From Desulfovibrionales bacterium (GTDB lineage: Bacteria > Desulfobacterota > Desulfovibrionia > Desulfovibrionales > Desulfovibrionaceae), in the NCBI GenBank assembly GCA_030156255.1, contig JASGMV010000011.1, positions 1 to 64,000 of the forward strand: DNA of 64,000 bases, read 5' to 3'. A program made the position numbers and the translations under genes. Shown in pieces: positions 33,488 to 42,124 of the stretch; positions within the stretch are counted from its first letter, which is position 1, and the number at the start of each line of letters is the position of its first letter. Under the pieces are notes generated by a model that saw only the letters and a program-made list of their open reading frames with translations, had not been told where the DNA came from and made no database searches.

Positions 33488-35329
33488 ATGACCGCCAAGA
33501 CGACCAATGGAAAGATTCGCAACGTAGCCATTATCGCGCACGTCGACCATGGCAAGACCACGCTGGTGGACGGCATGTTCCGGCAAAGCGGGTTGTTCCG
33601 CGCCAACCAGGAAGTGGCGGATAGGGTCATGGACAATTTGGATCTTGAACGGGAGCGCGGCATCACGATTGCGGCCAAGAACTGCTCCATCGTCTGGCAA
33701 GATACTAAAATCAACATCATCGACACCCCGGGCCACGCCGATTTCGGCGGCGAGGTGGAGCGCGCCCTGTCCATGGCCAACGGCGCCATCCTGTTGGTGG
33801 ACGCATCCGAAGGCCCGCTGCCCCAGACGAGGTTCGTTCTCTCCAAGGCCCTGGCCGTCGGTTTGAAGCTTATCGTGGTCATCAACAAAATCGACCGCAA
33901 CGACGCCCGGCCCAAAGCCGTGCTGGATGAAGTGTACGACCTGCTCATCGACCTGGGCGCCAGCGAAGACCAGCTCGACTTTCCGCTGTTCTACGCCATC
34001 GGCCGGGACGGCGTGGCCATGAAGGAGCTGGGGGAGACATCGGACAACCTCCACGTGCTCATGGACTCCATCGTGGCCGACATTCCCGCGCCGGAGCACG
34101 ATACGGACGCCCCGTTCCAGATGCTCGTATCGGACTTGGGCTATTCCGATTATCTGGGCCGGCTGGCCATCGGCCGGATCGTCAACGGCGCGGCCAAACG
34201 CAACATGGAGCTGGCCTGCATCGGCGAGAACGGGCAGCCCCGCCCTTTGCGCATCGCTGCGCTCCAGGCTTACGAAGGCCTGCGCATGCAAGACGTTGAC
34301 GTGGCCGAGGCTGGCGACATCATTGTTTTGGCGGGCATCGAGGACGTCAAGATCGGGGACACCATCTGCACCCGCGAGGAGCCCAAGGTCTTGCCCCGCA
34401 TTCGTGTGGACGAACCGACCGTGAGCATGCTCTTCACCATCAACACGTCGCCCCTGGCCGGACAGGAGGGCAATCAGCTCACCTCGGCCAAAATTCGTGA
34501 GCGCCTCGAGCGTGAAGCCCTGGCCAACGTCGCCATTCGGGTGGAGGACACGGAGTCGCGCGACGCGTTTCTGGTCAAAGGCCGCGGCGAATTCCAGATG
34601 GCCATCATCGTGGAGACCATGCGGCGGGAGGGATTCGAGCTGACGGTGGGACGTCCTCAGGTCATTCTGAGGGAGATCAAAGGCCGGGTTTGCGAACCCA
34701 TGGAGCGTCTTTTCGTCGACTGCGGCGAGGAGTTCGTCGGCGTGGTGACCGAGAAACTCGCCCAGCGCAAGGGCCGCATGACCAACCTGATCAACAACGG
34801 CGCTGGCCGGGTCCGCCTGGAGTTCATCATTCCGGCGCGGGGAATCATCGGCTATCGTGATGAATTTCTCACGGACACCAAGGGTACCGGGATCATGAAC
34901 ACGTATTTTGAGGGATACGAACCGCATCGCGGCGAGTTTCCCTCCCGCCGCAGCGGCTCCCTGGTCGCCGACCGCCCCGGCAAGGGCGTGGCTTACGCTC
35001 TGTACAACCTGGAGCCGCGGGGCCGGCTTTTCATCACGGCGGGCGAACCCGTGTACGAAGGTATGATCGTGGGCGAACACAACCGCGAGAACGACATCGA
35101 CGTCAACCCGACCAAGGAAAAAAAGCTCACCAACCTGCGCGCATCCGGGCGGGACGAAAACGTGATCCTGACGCCGGTTCTGCCCATGACCCTGGAGCGC
35201 GCCCTGCAGTTCATCCGGGACGACGAGATGGTCGAGGTGACGCCGCATTCCGTCCGGTTGCGCAAGTCGGTGCTCCCGGCCAGCCAGCGGCACATGCTCG
35301 CCGGCAAGAAAAAGAAAGCCAAGGAGTAG
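33488..35329 (+). CDS. typA: Ribosome-associated GTPase TypA/BipA
   Basis: Translational GTPase of 613 residues. G1 is AHVDHGKTTLVDGMF, the switch RERGITIAAKNCSI, G3 DTPGHADFGGEVERAL, G4 NKIDRND. Elongation-factor-like domains II, III and V follow, and the BipA-specific C-terminal domain ends with VTPHSVRLRKSVLP. It assists 50S assembly and stress or cold growth. GGGAG is upstream of the ATG. Confidence 0.96.
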   Translation: MTAKTTNGKIRNVAIIAHVDHGKTTLVDGMFRQSGLFRANQEVADRVMDNLDLERERGITIAAKNCSIVWQDTKINIIDTPGHADFGGEVERALSMANGAILLVDASEGPLPQTRFVLSKALAVGLKLIVVINKIDRNDARPKAVLDEVYDLLIDLGASEDQLDFPLFYAIGRDGVAMKELGETSDNLHVLMDSIVADIPAPEHDTDAPFQMLVSDLGYSDYLGRLAIGRIVNGAAKRNMELACIGENGQPRPLRIAALQAYEGLRMQDVDVAEAGDIIVLAGIEDVKIGDTICTREEPKVLPRIRVDEPTVSMLFTINTSPLAGQEGNQLTSAKIRERLEREALANVAIRVEDTESRDAFLVKGRGEFQMAIIVETMRREGFELTVGRPQVILREIKGRVCEPMERLFVDCGEEFVGVVTEKLAQRKGRMTNLINNGAGRVRLEFIIPARGIIGYRDEFLTDTKGTGIMNTYFEGYEPHRGEFPSRRSGSLVADRPGKGVAYALYNLEPRGRLFITAGEPVYEGMIVGEHNRENDIDVNPTKEKKLTNLRASGRDENVILTPVLPMTLERALQFIRDDEMVEVTPHSVRLRKSVLPASQRHMLAGKKKKAKE

Positions 35330-35431
35330 AGGGGCGCGGGGGCGGCGCCTTGCCAAAGAAGACCTTCGCTTCTATGATCTGTGGAATAGGGAAAATTTTT
35401 GCGCAACATTTCACGGTGGAGGACAGGCTCG

Positions 35432-36100
35432 ATGAAGGCGATCTTTGCGTCGGCGTTTTTGGCGTCCATGTTGTTGCTTTTTTCGGGACCGGTCTCGGCC
35501 TTTGACTTGAGCGGAGTCGCGAAGTCCCTCGGCTCCTCGGAGATGGAGGGAACGGAGGCTTTGGCGAAGACCCAGGCGGGCCTCAAGCAGGATTTGATCT
35601 CCGCCCTCAGCGGCCTGCTCACCTCCCAGTCCTCTATGGCCAAGACCCTGGGAGAGGCGTCCACGGCCGACAATTTGCTGTCCACCGCCAAAACCCTGGC
35701 TTCGAAAAACGTGAGCGACGATCAGGTGGCCTCGGCGGTTTCCGCGGTCACGGGCTACAATGAAGAGCTGAACGACAGCCAGCATGCGCTCGAAGCCCTG
35801 GACGCCGACGCAAAGGCCTCCATTGCCGACTCCCTGATTTCCTACGCCAAAGGCGCCAACCAACTCGGCCTGTTGGACGACGGATTTATCTCCGCGGCCA
35901 GCCAGCTTCAGGAGTTGCTGGAGAAGGCGACGGCCGCGCAAACCGCTTCGCTGCTCGACAAGTTCTCTTTCCTTGCCTCCATGGCGCCGCAAGTCTCGGA
36001 CTTGGCGTCTTCCGTGGGCTCCACCACCATGGGACTCATAGAATTTTGTCGGTCCGCCGGGCAGAACGTGTCGGGCGCGGCCTCTCTGATGGGAATCTGA
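35432..36100 (+). CDS. Secreted helical protein of unknown function
   Basis: Exported protein of 222 residues: signal peptide ASMLLLFSGPVSA, then an Ala/Ser/Leu-rich mature part of about 200 residues that looks fully alpha-helical with heptad-like spacing (SGVAKSLGSSEMEGTEALAK, LLSTAKTLASKNVSDDQVAS). A single cysteine lies near the C-terminus. I recognise no family. GGAGGA lies upstream of the ATG at 35432. It stands alone between typA and a terminator. Confidence 0.75.
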   Translation: MKAIFASAFLASMLLLFSGPVSAFDLSGVAKSLGSSEMEGTEALAKTQAGLKQDLISALSGLLTSQSSMAKTLGEASTADNLLSTAKTLASKNVSDDQVASAVSAVTGYNEELNDSQHALEALDADAKASIADSLISYAKGANQLGLLDDGFISAASQLQELLEKATAAQTASLLDKFSFLASMAPQVSDLASSVGSTTMGLIEFCRSAGQNVSGAASLMGI

Positions 36101-36144
36101 ACGCCGGCGCTTGTATCTTTTCAATCAGCTTGTTCAAAGAATTT

Positions 36145-36176
36145 GAAGGGAGCGCAAAAGTCCTCGCGCTCCCTTC
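36145..36176. terminator. Hairpin between convergent genes
   Basis: GAAGGGAGCG (36145-36154) pairs perfectly with CGCTCCCTTC (36167-36176). The flanks have only short T runs on either strand, but the position between two convergent stops suggests a two-way terminator. Confidence 0.7.
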
Positions 36177-36262
36177 ATCACCTTCCTGCAGCCAACAAGT
36201 CTGAAAAGTTCATTTTTTTCGGCTGATGGGTCGTTCCCCCGGTTTGTATCGCTCAAATCGCC

Positions 36263-37117
36263 TTAAGCGGATATGAGCGCCAACGCGCCCAGGGCGACGG
36301 CCACCCCCGTTAGCTGTCTCTTGTTCAGCCGTTCGCGCAGGAGCAGGGACGCCAGCAACACCGTAGACGCTGGGTAGAGCGAGCCCAGGATGGCGGCGAT
36401 GTCCAATCTGCCGGTCTGGGTCGCCAGGACGAAGAAGGCGTTCCCTGCGGTGTCCAGCAGCCCGCAAGCAATGATCAGCGCCAGTTGGCGCAGGCTCGGC
36501 ATGTGAAGAAGGTCTCTGCGCAGCAGGCACAAGGGCGTCGCCAGCGACAAGGACGCGATTCTGGCTGCGAGCAACGGCCAGAGCAATCCGCCTTGGCCGG
36601 CGGCGTCCATGCCGATGAAAAACAGCCCGAAGCCGGCGCCGGCCCCCAAGCACAACCAGAAATGGGAAGCCGACATGCGGCCGCGGCCCGGGGTGTACGT
36701 CAGCAGGCCGATAGCGACAAAGCCGAGGACCATGCCCGCCATGCGCAACGCCGAGGGCAGGCCTTCGGTCCAGGCCGAGGCGAGCACGGGCAGCAACGCC
36801 GTGAGTACGGCCGACAGCGGGGCGGCCACGCCCATGGAGCCGCGGGACAGCGCCGTGTACAAGGCCAGAATGCCCGCAGCTCCAGCCAACCCGGCGGCGC
36901 CTCCGTAAAGCATGGACGCCGCGGCCGGCAGGGGTTCGGAGCTGAACGCAAGCAACCCGACCAGAGATATCCCCCCCACGAGCTGGGAGAGCCACATGAC
37001 CTGCAGCACGGGGCTGCGTTTGGCGGCCAGTCCCCCGCTGAAATCTCCCGCCCCCCAGGTTGCGGCGCAGGCCAGGCCAAAGGTCAGCGCCAGGAAGCGG
37101 GGCGAAAAAAAGTCCAT
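36263..37117 (-). CDS. EamA/DMT superfamily exporter
   Basis: Ten-helix drug/metabolite transporter of 284 residues made of two EamA repeats: the first begins LALTFGLACAATWGAGDFSGG, the second runs through FWLCLGAGAGFGLFFIGM and ends with LLASLLLRERLNKRQLTGVAVALGALALI, where the ERL motif is typical. It is divergent from an ArgP-like LysR regulator, an arrangement known for amino-acid exporters, so export of a basic amino acid or metabolite is a reasonable guess. Confidence 0.88.
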   Translation of the reverse strand: MDFFSPRFLALTFGLACAATWGAGDFSGGLAAKRSPVLQVMWLSQLVGGISLVGLLAFSSEPLPAAASMLYGGAAGLAGAAGILALYTALSRGSMGVAAPLSAVLTALLPVLASAWTEGLPSALRMAGMVLGFVAIGLLTYTPGRGRMSASHFWLCLGAGAGFGLFFIGMDAAGQGGLLWPLLAARIASLSLATPLCLLRRDLLHMPSLRQLALIIACGLLDTAGNAFFVLATQTGRLDIAAILGSLYPASTVLLASLLLRERLNKRQLTGVAVALGALALISA

Positions 37118-37336
37118 GCTTTGATCCTCGTTGATTGATAAGGCGAATCGCCTCGATTACCGCCGCGCTCCACTGTCGAAATTGCCTGCTCGCTCCCGTG
37201 GAGCAGACTGCAGCCGTTGGCCTTGCAGGCATGGTTTTCGCTCTGATCGGCCGCGCTGGTAAAGAGCTTACGCCAACCAAATTCAAAAGCATAATAAATA
37301 GTTGAGATGTATCATTAGAGATGCTAATGGCACTCC

Positions 37337-38227
37337 ATGCTGGATTACAAGCTGGTGGAGGCCCTGGCTCTGGTGGTCATGGAGGGCGGTTTCGAGAAGG
37401 CCGGACGTGTTCTGCATTTGACGCAATCAGCTGTTTCCCAGCGGGTGCGGCTGTTGGAGGAACTGGTCGGGCAGGTCTTGCTCGCCAGGACCAATCCGCC
37501 GCGGCCAACCGACGCAGGGCGGGGGTTGATCCGCCATTACCTCCAAGTGAAGCGCCTGGAGGAGGACCTTGCGCCGCGTTTGTTTCCGAGGGACGAACAC
37601 GGCTTCACCAGCCTAGCCCTGGGGGTGAACGCGGACAGCCTGGGAACGTGGTTGTTTCCGGCCGTGGGGGATTTTTTGAAGCGGGAGCGGTTGGTCCTTG
37701 ATCTGCGGCTGGACGACCAGGAGGAGACCCACAAGCTTTTGCGCGACGGCGAGGTGGCGGGGTGCGTGGGAGCGCGGGACGAGCCCATTCAGGGCTGCTC
37801 CACCACCTATCTCGGCCGTATGGACTACCGGCTCTTCGCCTCGCCGGACTTCGCCCGGACCTGGTTTCCAAACGGATTGACCCTGGAGGCGGCCGGCCGG
37901 GCGCCGGTCATCATCTTCAACCGCAAGGATGACCTGCACAACAAGCTTTTCGTAAAGGCGTTGGGCCGGGCGCCGGACAGCTATCCGGCCCATTATGCGC
38001 CCTCCTCGGAACTCTTTCCTGCTCTTGTGCTTCAGGGGGTGGGGTGCGGCATGTTGCCGGAAGAGCAAAGCCGGGAACTGGAGCGCCAGGGAGCCATCGT
38101 GGATGCGGCCGGCGGCGTCGGGGTCTCGGTGAGGCTCTATTGGCGGCGTTGGAACGTGGCCTCGAAGCTGCTGGAGCGGTTCAGCCGAGAGTTGGTGGAC
38201 AGGGCCCAGGTGTTCTTGGCTCAGTAA
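37337..38227 (+). CDS. ArgP/IciA-type LysR transcriptional regulator
   Basis: LysR regulator of 296 residues. MLDYKLVEALALVVMEGGFEKAG followed by LTQSAVSQRVRLLEELVGQVLLAR is the ArgP/LysG winged-helix pattern, and ILFARTxPP-like LLARTNPPRPTDAGR is a hallmark of that group. ArgP members sense lysine or arginine and activate a divergent exporter; here the divergent gene is a DMT exporter rather than LysE/ArgO. Its stop abuts the stop of the convergent yqjK-like gene with no gap. Confidence 0.9.
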   Translation: MLDYKLVEALALVVMEGGFEKAGRVLHLTQSAVSQRVRLLEELVGQVLLARTNPPRPTDAGRGLIRHYLQVKRLEEDLAPRLFPRDEHGFTSLALGVNADSLGTWLFPAVGDFLKRERLVLDLRLDDQEETHKLLRDGEVAGCVGARDEPIQGCSTTYLGRMDYRLFASPDFARTWFPNGLTLEAAGRAPVIIFNRKDDLHNKLFVKALGRAPDSYPAHYAPSSELFPALVLQGVGCGMLPEEQSRELERQGAIVDAAGGVGVSVRLYWRRWNVASKLLERFSRELVDRAQVFLAQ

Positions 38228-38440
38228 TCAGGCTTGGCGGGCCCGCCGCCGTTTGAGACAACGCCATATTTTGCATCCCAGCCGCAGTCCGGCCAAGGCG
38301 AGAACAGCCCGTCGGCGCAGGAGGCGCGCGTCCCGCGTCGCGTCGCACAGCTCCAGCGCCAGAGAGGTTTGCAAGAGCTTGGTTTCCCGGACAAGGAGGG
38401 CCTTTCGCGCCTGGCGGGAGCTCAATCGTCGCCGGGACAA
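38228..38440 (-). CDS. YqjK-like small basic protein
   Basis: Small, very basic protein of 70 residues (MSRRRLSSRQARKALLVRETKL ... cut here) with a central hydrophobic patch LALAGLRLGCKIW. It overlaps the holin-like gene by 19 bases and occupies the position of yqjK in the E. coli yqjCDEK cluster, with a similar size and charge. No specific residues prove homology, so the name rests mainly on context. Confidence 0.65.
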   Translation of the reverse strand: MSRRRLSSRQARKALLVRETKLLQTSLALELCDATRDARLLRRRAVLALAGLRLGCKIWRCLKRRRARQA

Positions 38441-38808
38441 CGGGTCTCCCGTTTGAGCAGCTCAAGGCTTTCATGGAAAGGCTTGGGCCGTGTGCGAAGC
38501 TTGCGCAGGCTCAGCCCGATGAGCAGAGCGGCCGCCGCGCCGTAGACCAGGGCGGCCGCCGCCAGCCCGAGAAGCCGATGCTCGGGCGGCAAGAGCGCGA
38601 TGGCCGCCGCGGTGGCCAGCAACAGGCACATCGCCCCGCAAAAAAGGCCGAGGGCCAAAGCCAGGAAGAGCCCTGCGACGAAACTGGCCTCTTCGCGCAG
38701 CTCCAAGGAAAAAAGCTCGGCCCGGTTGGCGGCCAGGCGTCGGGCGAGGCTCCAGGCTCTGCCCATGCTTTCGGGCAGCCGTAGCAGGCGATCCAGGGAG
38801 GATGGCAT
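38422..38808 (-). CDS. YqjE-type (holin superfamily III) membrane protein
   Basis: Protein of 128 residues: an amphipathic N-terminal helix (LAANRAELFSLELREEASF) leads into two membrane helices (LFLALALGLFCGAMCLLLATAAAIALL interrupted around PPEHR, then LAAAALVYGAAAALLIGLSL). This matches the YqjE/actinobacterial Holin-X family. Despite the family name it is not a phage gene here: its neighbour is a YqjD homologue. A stress-related inner-membrane role is likely. Confidence 0.85.
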   Translation of the reverse strand: MPSSLDRLLRLPESMGRAWSLARRLAANRAELFSLELREEASFVAGLFLALALGLFCGAMCLLLATAAAIALLPPEHRLLGLAAAALVYGAAAALLIGLSLRKLRTRPKPFHESLELLKRETRCPGDD

Positions 38809-38809
38809 G

Positions 38810-39118
38810 CTACTTCCGGGAGAAAAGCCAACCGAGGAACAGGCCAGCCAAAAGCGTCACTCCGGCGGTCTGATAGGGCTTTTCCCGCACGTAGGCGTCC
38901 ATCTTGTCGGCCTGTTCGGACACGGCCTGGGAGACGGACTCCTCCCAACCGGAGAACCGGGACTTGGCTTCGTCCAGGGTCTTGCGCAGCCGTTCGCGGG
39001 CCTCGCGGGTGTTGTCGTCCACGTCGCCGGCCGTGGCCTGGATCAAGGCCTTGGCGTCCTTCCAAAGCATGTCGAAGTCTTCTTGGATTTTGGCTTTTGC
39101 CTCTTTGGCGCGCTCCAT
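38810..39118 (-). CDS. yqjD: YqjD/ElaB-type DUF883 membrane protein
   Basis: Protein of 102 residues with a long charged coiled-coil-like helix (DFDMLWKDAKALIQATAGDV ... ERLRKTLDEAKSRF) and a C-terminal tail anchor VREKPYQTAGVTLLAGLFLGW, the DUF883 signature. In E. coli such proteins tether ribosomes to the membrane in stationary phase. The stop is one base before the next start. First gene of a three-gene unit. Confidence 0.9.
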   Translation of the reverse strand: MERAKEAKAKIQEDFDMLWKDAKALIQATAGDVDDNTREARERLRKTLDEAKSRFSGWEESVSQAVSEQADKMDAYVREKPYQTAGVTLLAGLFLGWLFSRK

Positions 39119-39801
39119 ACGGCTCCTCCTGGTTTCGTGTCACGGGGGCAGGCAACGATTCCAAGCCATTGTACGTCTCCTATGAGCTCAGGGCAAGGGG
39201 CGGACGAGGAAATGCAGCAGGCGGCGGCTCCGGAAGATCCAAACAGGGATGGACGGGCTTTTGGGGAAGCCGTTTCGAGCCGGCGGGACCAAACGCCGCC
39301 GAGTTTGGGATTTACTTCAATAAAATAATATAAAGATTATTGTAATATAACATAATAAAATAAAATATTTTTTTTAAAAAAATAAAAAATAATTGCAAAA
39401 AAATATGCAAAGAAAAAATACGCTTTTCGAGAGGCCTGCGGCGAGGCGGGAAGAGAGGGATGAACGAACGTGCTCGGCGCTCATGGCGCTTCGAGGCCGC
39501 TATAGGGGCTTTGAGCGTCTCTGCAAATTTGCGGCGGGCGTCTCCGTGGGGGCTTTCCCGGCCGGTGGGGGATGCGGTTGCTCGCGGACAGGCGACCGGG
39601 CCCCCGCCGAGCTTGGCGCTCGCAACGAATTTTGGGGTGAGGGACATCGGATGCGAAAGGTCGGACTTCGGCGGGTTCGTCTCTTGCCGGAGTCGCGTGC
39701 TGTTCACGACTGGCAAAGCGGGCCGGCGGGGCAAAGAGCGATGCTTTAAACTTGATCGGCGCGTTTGCCCTACGCACGCATCGCAGGGACGCGCAGCTAT
39801 G
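39119..39801. other. Non-coding region with an extreme AT-rich tract
   Basis: No gene is supported. From about 39310 to 39425 the sequence is almost pure A/T, including runs of T8 and A7, inside an otherwise GC-rich region. The flanks to 39800 contain open frames on both strands without recognisable features. The tract may be a promoter/UP-element region, a binding zone for a nucleoid protein, or a scar of transferred DNA. Confidence 0.6.
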
Positions 39802-40251
39802 TTATGGCTCCCAGCGCTGAAGCTCCAGAATGTTTCCTTCGATATCAGTAAGGTATTGGAAAGTTATTGACCCGGCCCCGGGGATGGCTCTGCGGGTCAA
39901 CTCGCCCACGGCCTGGCCGCCCCTGGCCAGAATTTTGTCGGCTGCGGCCTCCACGTCGTCCACGGCGAAGGCGATATGGGAGAAACCGGGGGTGCAGGCT
40001 CGGACGCCCGGACGCTGGTCCATGCTGTCGTAGGAGAAAATTTCCAGGGTCGGCCCCTCCGGCCCGTGGCCGGGCAGACGGAGGTGCGCGCCGCGAAGGC
40101 GGGCGCTGCGCAGTCCTACGGCTTTGTCCAGCCAGTCGCCGGCCATGTCCCGCTCTGGCGGAACGGGTTCGCAACCAAAGACTTCCTGATAAAAGGCGGC
40201 CAGCTTGCGCCAGTCGCGGGCGATCACGTTGACGTGGGCGAAGCGAATCAT
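39802..40251 (-). CDS. VOC (glyoxalase/bleomycin resistance) superfamily protein
   Basis: Protein of 149 residues with two beta-alpha-beta-beta-beta units. Metal-ligand positions look complete: His in MIRFAHVNVIA, Glu in GPTLEIFSY, His in FSHIAFAVDDV and Glu in NILELQRW. Substrate is unknown. It follows the methyltransferase/C_GCAxxG gene with a 4-base overlap and may act on the same compound. Confidence 0.88.
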   Translation of the reverse strand: MIRFAHVNVIARDWRKLAAFYQEVFGCEPVPPERDMAGDWLDKAVGLRSARLRGAHLRLPGHGPEGPTLEIFSYDSMDQRPGVRACTPGFSHIAFAVDDVEAAADKILARGGQAVGELTRRAIPGAGSITFQYLTDIEGNILELQRWEP

Positions 40252-41333
40252 GCGGGTTCCTTTTCGTATTCACGGAGAAGCCTCAGCGCCAAGCTTGCGG
40301 CTCTGCCGCACAGAGTGGGGCAGGTGCGCTGGAGGACGCCGCCACCCATGACCGCCTCCCGCTGTTGCGGGTCTCCCAGGCTGCCTCCCAGGATTTCCGT
40401 GCAGTAGATGGATCCATAGATGTTGGAGAAGGCGTCCGTGAATCGCTTGGCCAGAGTGTAGGCCGCCTCAGCCGGGCCTTTGGGGTCCGTGCGTCCGTGG
40501 ATCAGCCCCACGCCCATGAGCGCGCCGGACACGGCGCCGCACGGGCCGCTGGTCCGGGCGTAGCCGCCGCAAAAGCAGGTGGAGATCGCCGGGATCGCGG
40601 CGTCCTCGACGCCCAGCTCCCGGGCCATGGCCATGAGGACGCTCTCGGCGCAGAACCAGCCGGATTGAAACAGCTCCTGGGCTCGCGGGTGCGCATCGTA
40701 GGCGTCGGAGCGGCCCTCTACCGGACGAAAACCGCGGGCCAGGAACATGGATGCGCCCTGCGGCCCGTCGGGGCGCCCCGCCTCGACGCAGCAGGAAACC
40801 CCGGCGTCCTCGACGGACTCGCCGTTCAGTCCCGCCTCGCGCAGCCAGCGCGCAACCTCGGCTCGGGAGAAACCAGCGTCTTGCGCTTGCCGCCCGCCGT
40901 CCGGGCAACCGCAGGTTCGGCGGTCCAGCTCCGTAAGGACCAACCGGCCTCCGGGTTTGAGCTTCGCGGCCATTTCCGCCACGGCCGCGGCCGGTCGCTC
41001 GGTCCCCAACAAGGCCCGGTCGGCCAGTATGGCGTCCAGGCTTGCGTCCTCGATGGGCAGAGCCCCGAGGGCTCCCTGTCGAAAGTCCATAGAGTTGTTG
41101 GCGCCGAACTGCGCTTTCAGGTGTTCAAGGGGGCCTTGCGACGGCGCTACGGCGAGCGTTTTGACGCCGCGCGCCAGCAGGCCTTGGGTGAGGCAAACCG
41201 AGTTTGAGGATGCGTCTGCAGCAAGATCACCCGGTCGGACCATCGCCGCCTCGCATACCCGATCCCGCAGGGCCGCCGCGTCGAAAGTCAGGCCATTGGC
41301 GCTTTCCGCACCGGCGGAGAAGGATGTCGACAT
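40248..41333 (-). CDS. Methyltransferase-like domain fused to a C_GCAxxG_C_C domain
   Basis: Protein of 361 residues. Residues ~1-200 resemble a class I SAM methyltransferase (LDAILADRALLGTERPA and LKPGGRLVLTELDRR), but the glycine-rich motif I is degenerate (LAADASSNSVCLTQG). Residues ~215-355 are a C_GCAxxG_C_C domain: FQSGWFCAESVL, CFCGGYARTSGPCGAVSGAL, YCTEILGG and RTCPTLCG. The latter family is often found with redox or metal metabolism in anaerobes. AAGGA precedes the ATG. Confidence 0.85.
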   Translation of the reverse strand: MSTSFSAGAESANGLTFDAAALRDRVCEAAMVRPGDLAADASSNSVCLTQGLLARGVKTLAVAPSQGPLEHLKAQFGANNSMDFRQGALGALPIEDASLDAILADRALLGTERPAAAVAEMAAKLKPGGRLVLTELDRRTCGCPDGGRQAQDAGFSRAEVARWLREAGLNGESVEDAGVSCCVEAGRPDGPQGASMFLARGFRPVEGRSDAYDAHPRAQELFQSGWFCAESVLMAMARELGVEDAAIPAISTCFCGGYARTSGPCGAVSGALMGVGLIHGRTDPKGPAEAAYTLAKRFTDAFSNIYGSIYCTEILGGSLGDPQQREAVMGGGVLQRTCPTLCGRAASLALRLLREYEKEPA

Positions 41334-41415
41334 GATGCGTCCTTATTGTTGGTTGTCCTCCGGAGACGGGAAAATCCTATGCGGATTCCGCCATGAACGA
41401 GACCCGGCCGCCCGC

Positions 41416-41922
41416 CTATTCGAAACGCTTGGCCGAGACGATGACCACGGGCTCCACGGGGAAATCCTGGAACGGACCCACGTTCTTGACGACTTTCCAG
41501 TTGATTTTCTTCGCCACGTCGAGCCCTTCCGCGATCCGGCCGAAGACGCAGTAGCCGAAGCCCGCGTCCGTGTCGTCGGTATGGTCGAGCATCGTGTTGT
41601 CCGCGGCGTTGAGGTAGAATTGGTCCGAGGCCGAATGGGGCTCGGGCAGCCGGGCCATAGCCACGGTTCCGGCGGTGTTGCTCAACCCGTTGCCGGCCTC
41701 GTTTTGTATGGGCTCGCGGGTGGGTTTGCGCTCCATGGTCATGGTGTACCCGCCGCCCTGGCTGACGAAATTGCGGACAATGCGGTGAAAAATGGTCCCG
41801 TCGTAATGGCCGGCGTCCACGTAGGCGAGAAAGTTCTCCACGGTTTTGGGAGCCTTGTCTTCGAACAATTCGATGAGAATATCGCCTTGGCTGGTTTCGA
41901 GAAGCACGTGCGGATTGCTCAT
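41416..41922 (-). CDS. Cyclophilin-type peptidyl-prolyl cis-trans isomerase
   Basis: Cytoplasmic cyclophilin of 168 residues without signal peptide (PpiB type). HVLLETSQGDILIELFEDKAP, FHRIVRNFVSQGGG (catalytic Arg and the QGG loop), NTAGTVAMAR and FGRIAEGLDVAKKI are all present. The ATG at 41922 follows AAGGA; longer in-frame readings upstream are not supported. Confidence 0.95.
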   Translation of the reverse strand: MSNPHVLLETSQGDILIELFEDKAPKTVENFLAYVDAGHYDGTIFHRIVRNFVSQGGGYTMTMERKPTREPIQNEAGNGLSNTAGTVAMARLPEPHSASDQFYLNAADNTMLDHTDDTDAGFGYCVFGRIAEGLDVAKKINWKVVKNVGPFQDFPVEPVVIVSAKRFE

Positions 41923-42124
41923 GGTCGGTCCTTTGTGTGGAGGTTTCGTTTTGATATCGACGAAGGGTGCGCCACGATATCCCTGGCCGGTCCGGAGGGC
42001 AAGCAACGGGCGGGGCGGACGGGCGTGGAGCGCGGCGTTCGGTCGATGCGGATCGGACGGGAGGGCTGCGCCGACCGCGCGGCAAGAACATTCCGGTTTC
42101 TGTCGGGGCAAGGCCCGGAGAGCG

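Noticed and set aside
33470-35356. Long minus-strand open frame (628 codons) opposite typA
   Set aside because: It is the antisense shadow of a highly conserved gene in GC-rich DNA; its composition is His/Val/Gly-rich noise without domains. The same applies to other long frames opposite mltD, rhlE, topA and the Lon-family gene.
38422-38808. Holin-like gene as evidence of a prophage
   Set aside because: It belongs to the YqjE-type membrane protein family and sits in a yqjDEK-like unit; no other phage genes are near.
39312-39870. Open frames on both strands around the AT-rich island
   Set aside because: They run through the A/T tract or the VOC gene antisense and have no family features.
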